A stretch of 12,704 bases of DNA from SAR324 cluster bacterium (lineage in GTDB: Bacteria > SAR324 > XYD2-FULL-50-16): the NCBI GenBank assembly GCA_002401295.1, contig NVSR01000002.1, positions 82,505 to 95,208 of the forward strand, in the 5' to 3' direction. Of this stretch, positions 1 to 7,834 are shown in pieces. The notes under the pieces were generated by a model. That model was not told the origin of the DNA and searched no databases. It saw only the letters and a list, made by a program, of their open reading frames with translations. Position 1 is the first letter of the stretch; each line of letters opens with the position of its first letter. The position numbers and the translations under genes were made by a program.

Positions 1-3000
1 CTGGCAATTCATCTAGTTGTTTTATCAAAGCATTTTTTCTGTTGATAGCCGGTTTTTTCAAGCTCTCTTCGAGGGTAAATACATCCATCAGTTCTACCCC
101 TTGAGAGTTGGCCTCAATTGCAATAATCTGCCGCTGAGAGGCGTTTAAAACTCGCTCAATCGCTTCTATCCCCTTTTTAGTAGAGATCGGTAAGATCCCT
201 TGCCTCACCATCAGGTCCTGATAAGTTTCAGTTGCGGCAATGCCAACAGTTCCCCAAAATCCCCAGTTGATCACTTTTACGGGATAGGGCACTTGGTCAT
301 CCATATATTGTGAAAAAATATCTTGGAAGAGACTGCCCGCAACGTAATTAGCCTGACCGGGACTCCCCATGAATGATACGGCAGAGGAGAATATCAGCAA
401 AAAATCGAGGGGTATACCGGTTAACGCTTGTTTCAACATCATGGTTCCCTCAACTTTAGGTGCTAGAACAGACCGCAGGCTCTCTTCATCCATATTCGCA
501 ACTAAACTGTCTTTCAATACCAACGCGGAGTGAATCACACCATTGATCACACCAAACCGCTCCATCGTATTTGAGATCATCTCTCGGAGACTCTTCGGAT
601 TATTCAGGTCAGCTTGAAGATAAAGACCTTCACCACCCAACTGATTGAGAGATTCCACTTTTTCCCTAAGATCCTCATTCAATAGACTACGTCCTGATAA
701 GATGACTTTTGCCCCATATTTCTCAGCAAGATACTGCCCCAAAGCAAAACCAACCCCCCCACTACCACCGACAATCAGATAGATACCTCCCTCTTTAAAG
801 GTTGTACTGAATGATTCCGGTAGCTCAACAGCTGAGGGTTGATTACGGTAGAGTTTGCCATCTCTGAAAGCGAGAGGTCTGCCGTTTAATGAAGAGATTC
901 CGCTGTTAATGGCTGTAATGAGGTGCTGTCGTTTCACCTTATCTTCAATATCATTTGTACTCACATCCATGCAGCTGATGTCAGTCCCTTCAAGCTCATT
1001 AGCCAAAGTTCCGCAAAAACCAATCAGAGTAGATGTGTAGGGGTTTGGCGACACATCATAATCCGACAATTTCCAAGCATTAAAGGTAATGAGTCGCAAT
1101 CTTTGGATAGTCGATGTTTTCACCAGATGCAAGAGAGAGAGAACCCCCTCTTCTTGACTTTGCTGCAATACTTCTGTCCCACTCTCCTCTATTTGATAAA
1201 GCCCACCCAAATAAATGGCATGTTCAATCATTTTTGTTGCGCCAATCATCTTTTCAATCAACTGCTGGTCATCTTCAGGCTTTCCACTACCTAAAGCTAT
1301 CTCGATGGGGGGTCGCTTTTGGCCTTTTTGGGCTAACTCTCTACCAAAAGAGATCAGTTCCTCCTTCAAATGCCTCGGATAAACTAATAGGGATTGGGAG
1401 AAATTTTCAAGGATTTGTTTTTTCAGGTTCACTAAACGCCACTCTGGTTGGTAGAAAAAATCCTTGAAAGAATCTTTCAACTCACTCAACACGACCTGGC
1501 GATGCGCTCGTCTCATTATAAAGTCAGACAGGTCCACCAATACCTGACCCGCCTGATTCAATAATTTGATATCCAGGCAATAAGTCCTCCCTGCCAATTG
1601 TGCATCCACTTTTTTGCTAACGCCATGAACCCATAGTGGCCCCGGTTCCAATTTGGCATTTAGTTTGATTGATTTGATTGACACCGGGAGAAATATATCC
1701 TTCACTTCCGGGGCGATGATTGCAGCCCCCACCTGTAGGGCGGCATCCAAGATAACCGGATGAATAGAGTATGATCCCTGATCAGCCATCAAACTAAGAG
1801 GCAAGGAAATGCGCCCAAGCACTTCTAACTCCCCTAAGAAAATTTCTTCAATTGCCCGAAAATCAGGGCCATATTCAATTTCCATCTGCTGAAACCAACG
1901 AATATGATCATCCACATTCACCTGTTGCTGACAGCGATTTTGCACCGCTGACAAGTCAACTATTTCCGGCAGGGGCGAACTTCCAATGGCTATCTCGCCG
2001 GTCGCATACCGCTCCCATTCATCATTCATCAATCCATAAAGTTGCCAGCTGTAGCTTTGATCCACTTTCTCAAAAATCAACTGAGTCGGAAGCCCTTCAT
2101 TAGCATTCTCCGGTAAAATCAATGCTTTTTGGATTTGAAATGAATCGATCTCCAACTGATCTCGTTCAAAGAGGACCTTGCCCGCTGCTAAGACCATCTC
2201 GACATAGGCAGTAGCAGGTAAAATTGCCTGTTGAAAAACTCGATGATCCGCTAAGTATTGGGGAGAGTTCTGACTGAGGAGAGATTCGAATATCTCCTCC
2301 CCATGCTTTTTACTTGAAGCGGTCTTCACTTGGCCCCTTAGTAAAGGATGATGCAGCCCCCCCTTAACCGAAGGAAGAGCCTGGGTAGTGGCTTTCCTCT
2401 CTACCCAGTACCTCTTTCTTTGGAACGGATAGGTAGGCAGAGTGGTCTTTACCCTTTTTTCTGTTTGATAGATCAAATCCCAATCAACGGGAAAACCTCG
2501 CTGATAAAGAGTCGCTAAACTTTCAAGAATCTGACGTTTATCACTCACATTTTGTCTGAGAGAAGGGAGCCAAGCAAAATCATTGTCCACCTCAACGCAC
2601 AGTTGGCCCAGACTCAACAAAGTCGGATTAGGACCAACCTCTACAAAAGCAGTTACCCCAGTTGAGAGCAGCGTTTTCATCCCTTTATCAAATTGAACGG
2701 CCTGCCTAAGCTGTCTGACCCAATACTCCGGTGTTGCGATATCTGCGGTAGCCACGTCTCCAGAAATATTCGAGATCAAGTCCAGCTGGGGAGAATGATA
2801 CTCTATTTCACGAGCAACCCCCTCGTAGTCGCCTAGCATCGGTTCTACCGCAGAGGAATGAGCGGCAACAGCAATCGCCAATTTCTTCGTTTTAATCTCC
2901 GCTCTTTCCATGGCTTGAGAGATCTCCAGAATGGAGTCTTCCTGCCCTGATAAAACCATACTTTGAGGCCCGTTTACAACAGCTATACATACGTCTTTAT

Positions 3001-5062
3001 AGGGTTTTGCATACTCAACGACTCGGCTTTCCTCAGCCATCACCGACAACATTGCACCATCTCTAGGCAGCGTCTGCATCAGCCTTCCCCGCTCCGCAGC
3101 CAACTTAAGGCCATCCTGTAAACTAAATACACCCGCAATGCAGGCCGCTGTGCTTTCTCCAACACTATGCCCTAAAACAGCAGATGGCTGGATTCCCCAG
3201 GACATCCAAAGTTTAGCCAAACTATATTCTATCGCAAATAGAATAGGCTGCGTATAAGCCATGCTGTTTAGGGACTGCTTCGCAGCCTCCTCATTCTCTT
3301 GGAAAAGGACGGATACAAGTCCCTCCTTAATCCATGGCCTTAATATCACGTCACATTGGTCGATCAACTCACGAAAAAGAGGCTCCGTTTCATATAAGCC
3401 TTTACCCATGTTAAAATACTGCGCCCCTTGCCCAGTAAAGAGAAAAGCAATTTTTTCACAACCATTTGCATTGATTGAATCAATAGTGGCATCTTCATTT
3501 TCCCAAGCTTCTTTTAGCTTGATAAGCTCCTCAACAGCGGAGTCAGTCCCCTTCGCAACAACCGCTACTCGATAGTCAAAATGAGACCGTCCCTTTGAGG
3601 CGGTGAAGCAAATATCTCCAAAATTTTTGAGGGAGGGGTTTTCATCAGTTCTTTGAAAAAACTCGATATAACGATCAACCTGCTGGCTTAGAGCATTTGG
3701 TGTTTTACCGCTCAGTGGTAATAGGTAGTGGCCCCCCTTCTCCATCTCTTCCATAAATCTAGCGGGAGCCTCTTCAACAATTACATGAGAGTTGGTTCCT
3801 CCAAAACCAAACGAGCTGACGGCAGCCCTTCTTGGTAAAAGGTCCGTATCCCAGGGGGTCAGTTCAGTATTCACATAGAACGGGGTATCGGCAAAATTGA
3901 TCAAGGGATTAGGCCTGTCATAATGGATATTTGGCGGTAAAACATTATATTTTAACGCCAATATGGTTTTGATGAGCCCGACAACTCCGGCGGCACTTTC
4001 CAGATGGCCGACATTATTTTTTATGGTACCAATCGCGCAATACTGATTCTTGTCCGTCGTTGCTCTATAGGCGAGAGTTAACGCCTCAATTTCAATCGGA
4101 TCGCCAATGATAGTACCCGTTCCGTGTGCTTCAACATAAGAAATGGTGCCAGCATCGATATCAGCGATATCAAGTGCCTTGGAGATAACCGCCCTTTGTC
4201 CCTCAACGCTGGGTGCGGCAAAGGCCATTTTTTGAGAACCATCATTGTTAATGGCCGACCCTTTAATGACAGCCAGTACCTGATCATCATCCCTGAGTGC
4301 TGCAGATAATCGTTTCAAAGTGACGACCCCTGCACCATTGCCAAAGACCGTGCCCCTCGCTTTGGCATCAAAGGCTCGGCAGTGCCCATCGGGAGAAAAA
4401 ATCGCACCCTTCTCATAAATATACCCAGACTCTTGAGGGAGGCGAATTGCCACACCACCCGCGATAATCACATCAGCCTCATGATTTTGAAGACTCCGGC
4501 AGGCCATATGGACAGCGACCAAGCTAGTGGAACAGGCGGTTTGTACCGTTACGCATGGCCCCTTCAAGTTTAATTTATAGCCCGTCTGAGTGGCTAGGTA
4601 GTCCTTATCATTCCCGATCAGAACTGGTATTTCTTCAGAGGGAGCACCGCTGCTCTCAATTTGGTTTTCCAGATTATATATATGGTAGTAACTAATGTTG
4701 GAACCCGCAAAAACCCCAATTTCTCCAGGGTAAGTAGCAACATCAATTCCAGCAGATTCTAACCCTTCCCAGGCACATTCCAAAAAAATTCGCTGTTGTG
4801 GATCAGTAATTTGCGCTTGAGAGGCGGTAAAACCAAAAAAGTCGGCATCAAAGTATTCGATGTCTTTAAGAATGTATCCCGTTTTTACTTGGATTTGTCC
4901 GCTAATTTCAGTCGGTGTCTCTAACGCTTCACCAAGAGAGGTACTTGACTCCACACCATTGCGTATATTTCTCCAAAATTGATCAATATCTTCAGCACCA
5001 GGAAATCGGCCAGCCATACCGATGACAGCAATATCTCCAATCTTGTTCAAATCTTCTGCCAT
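1..5062 (-). CDS. Modular type I polyketide synthase, KS-AT-DH-KR, partial (3' end beyond the left edge)
   Basis: The reading frame is open without a stop for 1687 codons from an ATG at 5062 to the left edge. The protein would extend a polyketide chain by one unit and process the beta-keto group to an alkene. KS (about 10-430): active-site Cys177 in TACSTS, His313 in AHGTGT, His353 in NVGHLE. AT (about 540-850): FTGQG at 542, Ser633 in GHSVGE, His735 in VAAHS where malonyl enzymes usually have HAFH, so the extender unit is uncertain. PTYPFQRKRYW linker near 876-886. DH (about 910-1180): His940, Asp1106 and Gln1110 (DAALQ) are present, but the HxxxGxxxxP glycine is Gln. KR (about 1200-1640): GGSGGVG near 1426-1432, Lys1536, Ser1560, Tyr1573; the usual Asn is Ser1577. 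No ER or methyltransferase fits between DH and KR. No ACP is in view; it should lie beyond the edge. Only about ten residues precede the KS, so there is no loading module or obvious docking domain. It must receive its starter from another protein. Confidence 0.96.
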   Translation of the reverse strand, partial: MAEDLNKIGDIAVIGMAGRFPGAEDIDQFWRNIRNGVESSTSLGEALETPTEISGQIQVKTGYILKDIEYFDADFFGFTASQAQITDPQQRIFLECAWEGLESAGIDVATYPGEIGVFAGSNISYYHIYNLENQIESSGAPSEEIPVLIGNDKDYLATQTGYKLNLKGPCVTVQTACSTSLVAVHMACRSLQNHEADVIIAGGVAIRLPQESGYIYEKGAIFSPDGHCRAFDAKARGTVFGNGAGVVTLKRLSAALRDDDQVLAVIKGSAINNDGSQKMAFAAPSVEGQRAVISKALDIADIDAGTISYVEAHGTGTIIGDPIEIEALTLAYRATTDKNQYCAIGTIKNNVGHLESAAGVVGLIKTILALKYNVLPPNIHYDRPNPLINFADTPFYVNTELTPWDTDLLPRRAAVSSFGFGGTNSHVIVEEAPARFMEEMEKGGHYLLPLSGKTPNALSQQVDRYIEFFQRTDENPSLKNFGDICFTASKGRSHFDYRVAVVAKGTDSAVEELIKLKEAWENEDATIDSINANGCEKIAFLFTGQGAQYFNMGKGLYETEPLFRELIDQCDVILRPWIKEGLVSVLFQENEEAAKQSLNSMAYTQPILFAIEYSLAKLWMSWGIQPSAVLGHSVGESTAACIAGVFSLQDGLKLAAERGRLMQTLPRDGAMLSVMAEESRVVEYAKPYKDVCIAVVNGPQSMVLSGQEDSILEISQAMERAEIKTKKLAIAVAAHSSAVEPMLGDYEGVAREIEYHSPQLDLISNISGDVATADIATPEYWVRQLRQAVQFDKGMKTLLSTGVTAFVEVGPNPTLLSLGQLCVEVDNDFAWLPSLRQNVSDKRQILESLATLYQRGFPVDWDLIYQTEKRVKTTLPTYPFQRKRYWVERKATTQALPSVKGGLHHPLLRGQVKTASSKKHGEEIFESLLSQNSPQYLADHRVFQQAILPATAYVEMVLAAGKVLFERDQLEIDSFQIQKALILPENANEGLPTQLIFEKVDQSYSWQLYGLMNDEWERYATGEIAIGSSPLPEIVDLSAVQNRCQQQVNVDDHIRWFQQMEIEYGPDFRAIEEIFLGELEVLGRISLPLSLMADQGSYSIHPVILDAALQVGAAIIAPEVKDIFLPVSIKSIKLNAKLEPGPLWVHGVSKKVDAQLAGRTYCLDIKLLNQAGQVLVDLSDFIMRRAHRQVVLSELKDSFKDFFYQPEWRLVNLKKQILENFSQSLLVYPRHLKEELISFGRELAQKGQKRPPIEIALGSGKPEDDQQLIEKMIGATKMIEHAIYLGGLYQIEESGTEVLQQSQEEGVLSLLHLVKTSTIQRLRLITFNAWKLSDYDVSPNPYTSTLIGFCGTLANELEGTDISCMDVSTNDIEDKVKRQHLITAINSGISSLNGRPLAFRDGKLYRNQPSAVELPESFSTTFKEGGIYLIVGGSGGVGFALGQYLAEKYGAKVILSGRSLLNEDLREKVESLNQLGGEGLYLQADLNNPKSLREMISNTMERFGVINGVIHSALVLKDSLVANMDEESLRSVLAPKVEGTMMLKQALTGIPLDFLLIFSSAVSFMGSPGQANYVAGSLFQDIFSQYMDDQVPYPVKVINWGFWGTVGIAATETYQDLMVRQGILPISTKKGIEAIERVLNASQRQIIAIEANSQGVELMDVFTLEESLKKPAINRKNALIKQLDELP

Positions 5063-5064
5063 AG

Positions 5065-5074
5065 CTCCCCCTTT
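5065..5074 (-). promoter_or_regulatory. Ribosome binding site of the polyketide synthase
   Basis: Reading the minus strand, AAAGGGGGAG sits two bases before the ATG at 5062. The G-rich core is centred roughly eight bases from the start, which supports this ATG as the start. The protein then begins MAEDLNKIGDIAVIGMAG, with the KS fold starting almost at once. Confidence 0.6.
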
Positions 5075-5103
5075 ACTCTTTTAAAAATCCCAAAGATGAT
5101 TAG

Positions 5104-5115
5104 TCGATAAATCGA
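5104..5115. repeat. Perfect palindrome TCGATAAATCGA upstream of the polyketide synthase
   Basis: TCGAT and ATCGA flank an AA centre about 45 bases upstream of the PKS start, and downstream of the candidate promoter at 5167-5195. A minus-strand TATAAT (5118-5123) lies next to it but has no good -35 partner. The palindrome could bind a repressor or be chance in AT-rich DNA. Confidence 0.3.
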
Positions 5116-5166
5116 TTATTATATAAACTTCTAAGTTAATTAGGAGGTATTTGTAAACTTATTATT

Positions 5167-5195
5167 TTTATAGCTCAGTACCCATCCGTTGAGAA
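5167..5195 (-). promoter_or_regulatory. Candidate sigma-70-type promoter of the polyketide synthase
   Basis: On the minus strand, TTCTCA (5190-5195, four of six bases matching TTGACA) and TATAAA (5167-5172, five of six matching TATAAT) are separated by 17 bases. Transcription would start near 5160 and give a leader of roughly 100 bases. The region is AT-rich, so chance matches are easy. The support is the spacing and the position relative to the gene. Confidence 0.35.
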
Positions 5196-5200
5196 ATACT

Positions 5201-5212
5201 TCAATTAATTGA
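5201..5212. repeat. Perfect palindrome TCAATTAATTGA next to the candidate -35 site
   Basis: This 12-base perfect palindrome ends six bases upstream of the candidate -35 hexamer at 5190-5195. That is a plausible place for an activator or repressor to bind. It is also a low-complexity AT-rich word, so chance is a real alternative. Confidence 0.3.
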
Positions 5213-5399
5213 TATTATTCGTGTTTTAACTTTTTCCTAGTAGAGTTTTTAACTCAAAAGTAGTATCTTTTTATTGATTTTGGATGGATTTCTGGGTATT
5301 CAGAAGTAAAGAAATTTAATTGAACTAGCTATCTGGCCTATTAAGAAAACGGCTCTTAAACAATCACATAGCCTTTGCTTTAGGGAAAGCGGGGAGTCT

Positions 5400-5464
5400 G
5401 AAGGAAAAGAATTCCTTCTAAAGAAGAATGGGAATCCTTCCCGATTCCGTTATAAAAAACGGAA
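5400..5464. repeat. Cluster of three closely packed hairpins in the ATPase-PKS gap
   Basis: Three inverted repeats lie within 65 bases. The first is GAAGGAA/TTCCTTC with a five-base loop (5400-5418). The second is GGAATC/GATTCC with a six-base loop (5431-5448). The third is TTCCGTT/AACGGAA with a six-base loop (5445-5464). The second and third share four bases and so exclude each other. None is followed by a clear U-run on the minus strand, so they are not standard intrinsic terminators. They could be a weak terminator region behind the ATPase, an attenuator-like leader if transcription starts upstream, or part of a small RNA. Confidence 0.45.
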
Positions 5465-5725
5465 AAGTTGATTTTACAAAACCTTAAGTAGCGATTAGAT
5501 TTGCGGAATTTTTTTAATAACATCAGTTGAAGTTCATTCAACAACATTATACAAATATATACTTACTTAAACGTCAGTATTTTTTTTGAGAACTTACGAC
5601 TGTCGAGAATTAAAGGAGAAGTTGTTATTGGTTGCCTGAGGATGCTCTCTCTGGAATCAGCCTATAAAATCTAAAACTTAAAAGCAGAGAAGAGGCGAAC
5701 CAATACTTTAAATACATTTGAATAC

Positions 5726-5738
5726 TAGCCGTCGGCTA
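5726..5738. repeat. Short inverted repeat just after the ATPase stop codon
   Basis: TAGCC and GGCTA flank a three-base centre and start four bases beyond the ATPase stop. The position suits a transcript end. However, the stem is only five pairs and no U-run follows on the minus strand, so it is at best a weak terminator. Confidence 0.25.
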
Positions 5739-5742
5739 CATC

Positions 5743-7752
5743 CTATTTTTCCTCTAGCAATTTTGTATTATTATTTAAACTCTTTGTGTTTTTTGATGAA
5801 TCCAAAGGAAGTATAGAATTCACCATATTGATTCCCAAGCTGGCATAGTAGACCATGACCGCACCCACAAGCCCCATATTGAATAGAAAGACACTGCCCA
5901 CAATTATTACTTCCGGAGCAATGGATAAAAACAATCCTCTTTTATAGTTGCGCTCCAAGCTACTGGAGAGTTCAAATAGATCACAAAGATTCGTTAGATT
6001 ATTATTCATCAGAACAACCTGAGCCGTATCGGTAGCTAAGCTTGAGGCACCTTGCATAGAGATCCCTACATGCGCTGTTTTCAAAGCAATGGCGTCATTG
6101 AGACCATCCCCAATAAAACAAACTATTTTCCCTTCCTCTTTTAACTGAGTAATAATTTTTGCTTTTCCCTTTGGCAAGGTTTCAGAATAATAGTTTTCAA
6201 TACCTAATTTTTCAGCTAAATATTTTGTCGGTTTTTCATGATCACCAGAAATAATATAAACCGATATATTTTGTGCTTTCAAACCTTCAATCACATCCCA
6301 AGCTTCTTTGCGGATCGTGGCATGCAACTCGATCATACCTACCAGTTGAGAATCCACAGCTAAAAAGACCATGGAAAAGCCTGATTCATGACAATCAGCA
6401 ATGATTCTCTCAATATCTTCCGAAATAGCAATGTTCTCCATTGTCATAAAGTGCTGACTCCCCATGTGAATGGTTCGCCCGTCCACATTCACTCGGATGC
6501 CATAGCCTTGTTCATACTGAGCATCATCCACTTCAGGTACTTTCACGTTGCGATTAATCGCCTCTTGTAGAACCGCCCTGGCAATCGGGTGTTGATGTTT
6601 GTATTCTGCTGCCGCGGCATAACTCAAAATCACGTCTTCAGTATAACCATGGAAATGGTAAATTTTACTGACATAAGGCTGCTCATCAGTCAAGGTTCCC
6701 GTTTTATCAAATACGACCGTATCCACTTGTGATAATAATTCCAAAGCCTGTCCACTTTTCACTAAAACCCCCTGTTCAGAAGCCTTCTTGAGAAAATTAA
6801 ACGTACTCAGCGATCCAGAAATTCGCATATTTTCACCAATCCCCGTACCAATGACGGCAAGTGAACCACTCACACCGGCTATAGGCCACACCAAAGCACC
6901 TACTACTAGTAAAGGACCAGCAATATGATCATTCAGCTTTTCTGCCTGTAATAGGGTCTTCGAATCAAAATTCAGAGTACTGTTGAGTGCATCACTAATT
7001 TTGCCTCTGACCGTATCAGTACCTGCAGCGGTGACCTTTATATAAATTTTACCGGACAACACAGTTGTGGCAGCAAAGACCTCCGCCCCTTCGATTTTTT
7101 CAGCTAATTGTGATTCTCCGGTTAACATATGTTGGTTCACTGCAGCCAAGCCTTCCGTCACAATTCCATCGACAGGGATCATTTCGCCACTGTTTACAAC
7201 AATGATATCACCCACAACTAGATCCTGTACGGGGGTTTGAATTTCCGTACCATCTTTCACCCACCAGGCAGTAGCCGGCATTTCATCAAAGGAAGTAGTC
7301 AATTTTTTTTGCGTATCAGCCTTAATCTTAGCAATGAATTTATTCGCCAATGCATACAGCCAGTAATCAGCCGCCCCAATCAGATAATAACCACTGAGCA
7401 TGATTCCAGGTATAGCAATGGAGTTAAGCACCTCCCCATCAACTTTACCTTTTTTCAATGATTCAAAGGCTCTTTTCCACATGGGAATTGCTAGATAAGT
7501 GTATCCTGCCATTGAAGGCAGCAGCAAAGCAGGGTACCAGACAACCCCAGCTACGGTTGTCCCCAATAACACTGATAGCATTTCAAATTCTTTTTCACTC
7601 TCCTTAATATCTTCGTCCTTACTCTGAAGAGATTCAGGTTCTTCAAGGGGTATTTTCGACTCCTCAGGTTCCTGTCTGGACTTAAGGGTTTTAAAGAACT
7701 TGATACCACTTAAAGATAACACACCACCGGCTACGACCAATAATGGAAGCAT
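5743..7752 (-). CDS. HAD-type P-type ATPase, metal-ATPase-like but lacking the CPx motif
   Basis: This 669-residue membrane pump-like protein has the full P-type catalytic set: TGES at 211-214 (actuator), the phosphorylated Asp349 in DKTGTLT, HP at 388-389 (typical of the P1B metal ATPases) and GDGLND at 548-553 (hinge). Hydrophobic segments lie near 1-20, 59-91, 108-140, 278-306 and 611-648. There is no N-terminal CxxC metal-binding domain; an acidic, lysine-rich stretch (about 24-57) follows the first hydrophobic segment. Counting back from Asp349, the place of the usual CPC/CPx triplet holds Ile305-Gly306-Glu307, so the transported ion cannot be predicted. It may be a divergent subfamily rather than a decayed gene, because the rest is intact. 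The ATG has only a weak ribosome binding site. It lies 82 bases behind the DHH gene on the same strand. Confidence 0.93.
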   Translation of the reverse strand: MLPLLVVAGGVLSLSGIKFFKTLKSRQEPEESKIPLEEPESLQSKDEDIKESEKEFEMLSVLLGTTVAGVVWYPALLLPSMAGYTYLAIPMWKRAFESLKKGKVDGEVLNSIAIPGIMLSGYYLIGAADYWLYALANKFIAKIKADTQKKLTTSFDEMPATAWWVKDGTEIQTPVQDLVVGDIIVVNSGEMIPVDGIVTEGLAAVNQHMLTGESQLAEKIEGAEVFAATTVLSGKIYIKVTAAGTDTVRGKISDALNSTLNFDSKTLLQAEKLNDHIAGPLLVVGALVWPIAGVSGSLAVIGTGIGENMRISGSLSTFNFLKKASEQGVLVKSGQALELLSQVDTVVFDKTGTLTDEQPYVSKIYHFHGYTEDVILSYAAAAEYKHQHPIARAVLQEAINRNVKVPEVDDAQYEQGYGIRVNVDGRTIHMGSQHFMTMENIAISEDIERIIADCHESGFSMVFLAVDSQLVGMIELHATIRKEAWDVIEGLKAQNISVYIISGDHEKPTKYLAEKLGIENYYSETLPKGKAKIITQLKEEGKIVCFIGDGLNDAIALKTAHVGISMQGASSLATDTAQVVLMNNNLTNLCDLFELSSSLERNYKRGLFLSIAPEVIIVGSVFLFNMGLVGAVMVYYASLGINMVNSILPLDSSKNTKSLNNNTKLLEEK

Positions 7753-7786
7753 AACAATTTTCAGTGTTAATTAATTATTTTTTAGA

Positions 7787-7825
7787 GAGTTCAATATCTT
7801 ATAGAACTCCGGGTAAGCAAAGCAA
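7787..7825 (-). promoter_or_regulatory. Candidate promoter with a dyad around its -10, upstream of the P-type ATPase
   Basis: On the minus strand, TTGCTT (7820-7825) and TATAAG (7798-7803) are 16 bases apart in the 82-base gap between the DHH and ATPase genes. A perfect inverted repeat, GAGTTC/GAACTC (7787-7792 and 7804-7809), brackets the -10. A protein bound there would block RNA polymerase, so an operator is possible. The -35 match is weak (three of six), and the gene may simply be read through from the cys operon. Confidence 0.3.
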
Positions 7826-7834
7826 CCTTTCTTT

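Larger units (their letters stand above)
5063..5742. other. 680-base non-coding stretch between the P-type ATPase and the polyketide synthase
   Basis: I see no convincing gene in this AT-rich stretch, which separates two genes pointing the same way. It holds a promoter-like pair of hexamers (5167-5195), two short perfect palindromes (5104-5115 and 5201-5212), a run of closely packed hairpins (5400-5464) and a small inverted repeat just after the ATPase stop (5726-5738). Its length suggests that the PKS has its own control region. A small RNA cannot be excluded. Confidence 0.7.

Noticed and set aside
855..1467. Plus-strand open frames inside the polyketide synthase
   Set aside because: They lie opposite the intact PKS frame, have no recognisable domain or good ribosome binding site, and their composition follows from the coding strand.
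1150..1520. Hidden enoylreductase or methyltransferase between DH and KR
   Set aside because: The roughly 240 residues between the DH end and the KR nucleotide motif fit the structural half of the KR. No ER or SAM-binding motif is seen.
1..5062. Possible frameshift or internal stop in the polyketide synthase
   Set aside because: I followed the frame codon by codon from 5062 to the left edge and found no stop, and all domain motifs are in one frame.
5063..5742. A small protein gene in the long gap
   Set aside because: I found no open frame with a start, ribosome binding site and protein-like sequence. The stretch is AT-rich with many stops.
5743..7752. Calling the ATPase a copper or zinc exporter
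   Set aside because: The CPx motif and N-terminal CxxC domain needed for that assignment are absent, so the cargo is left open.
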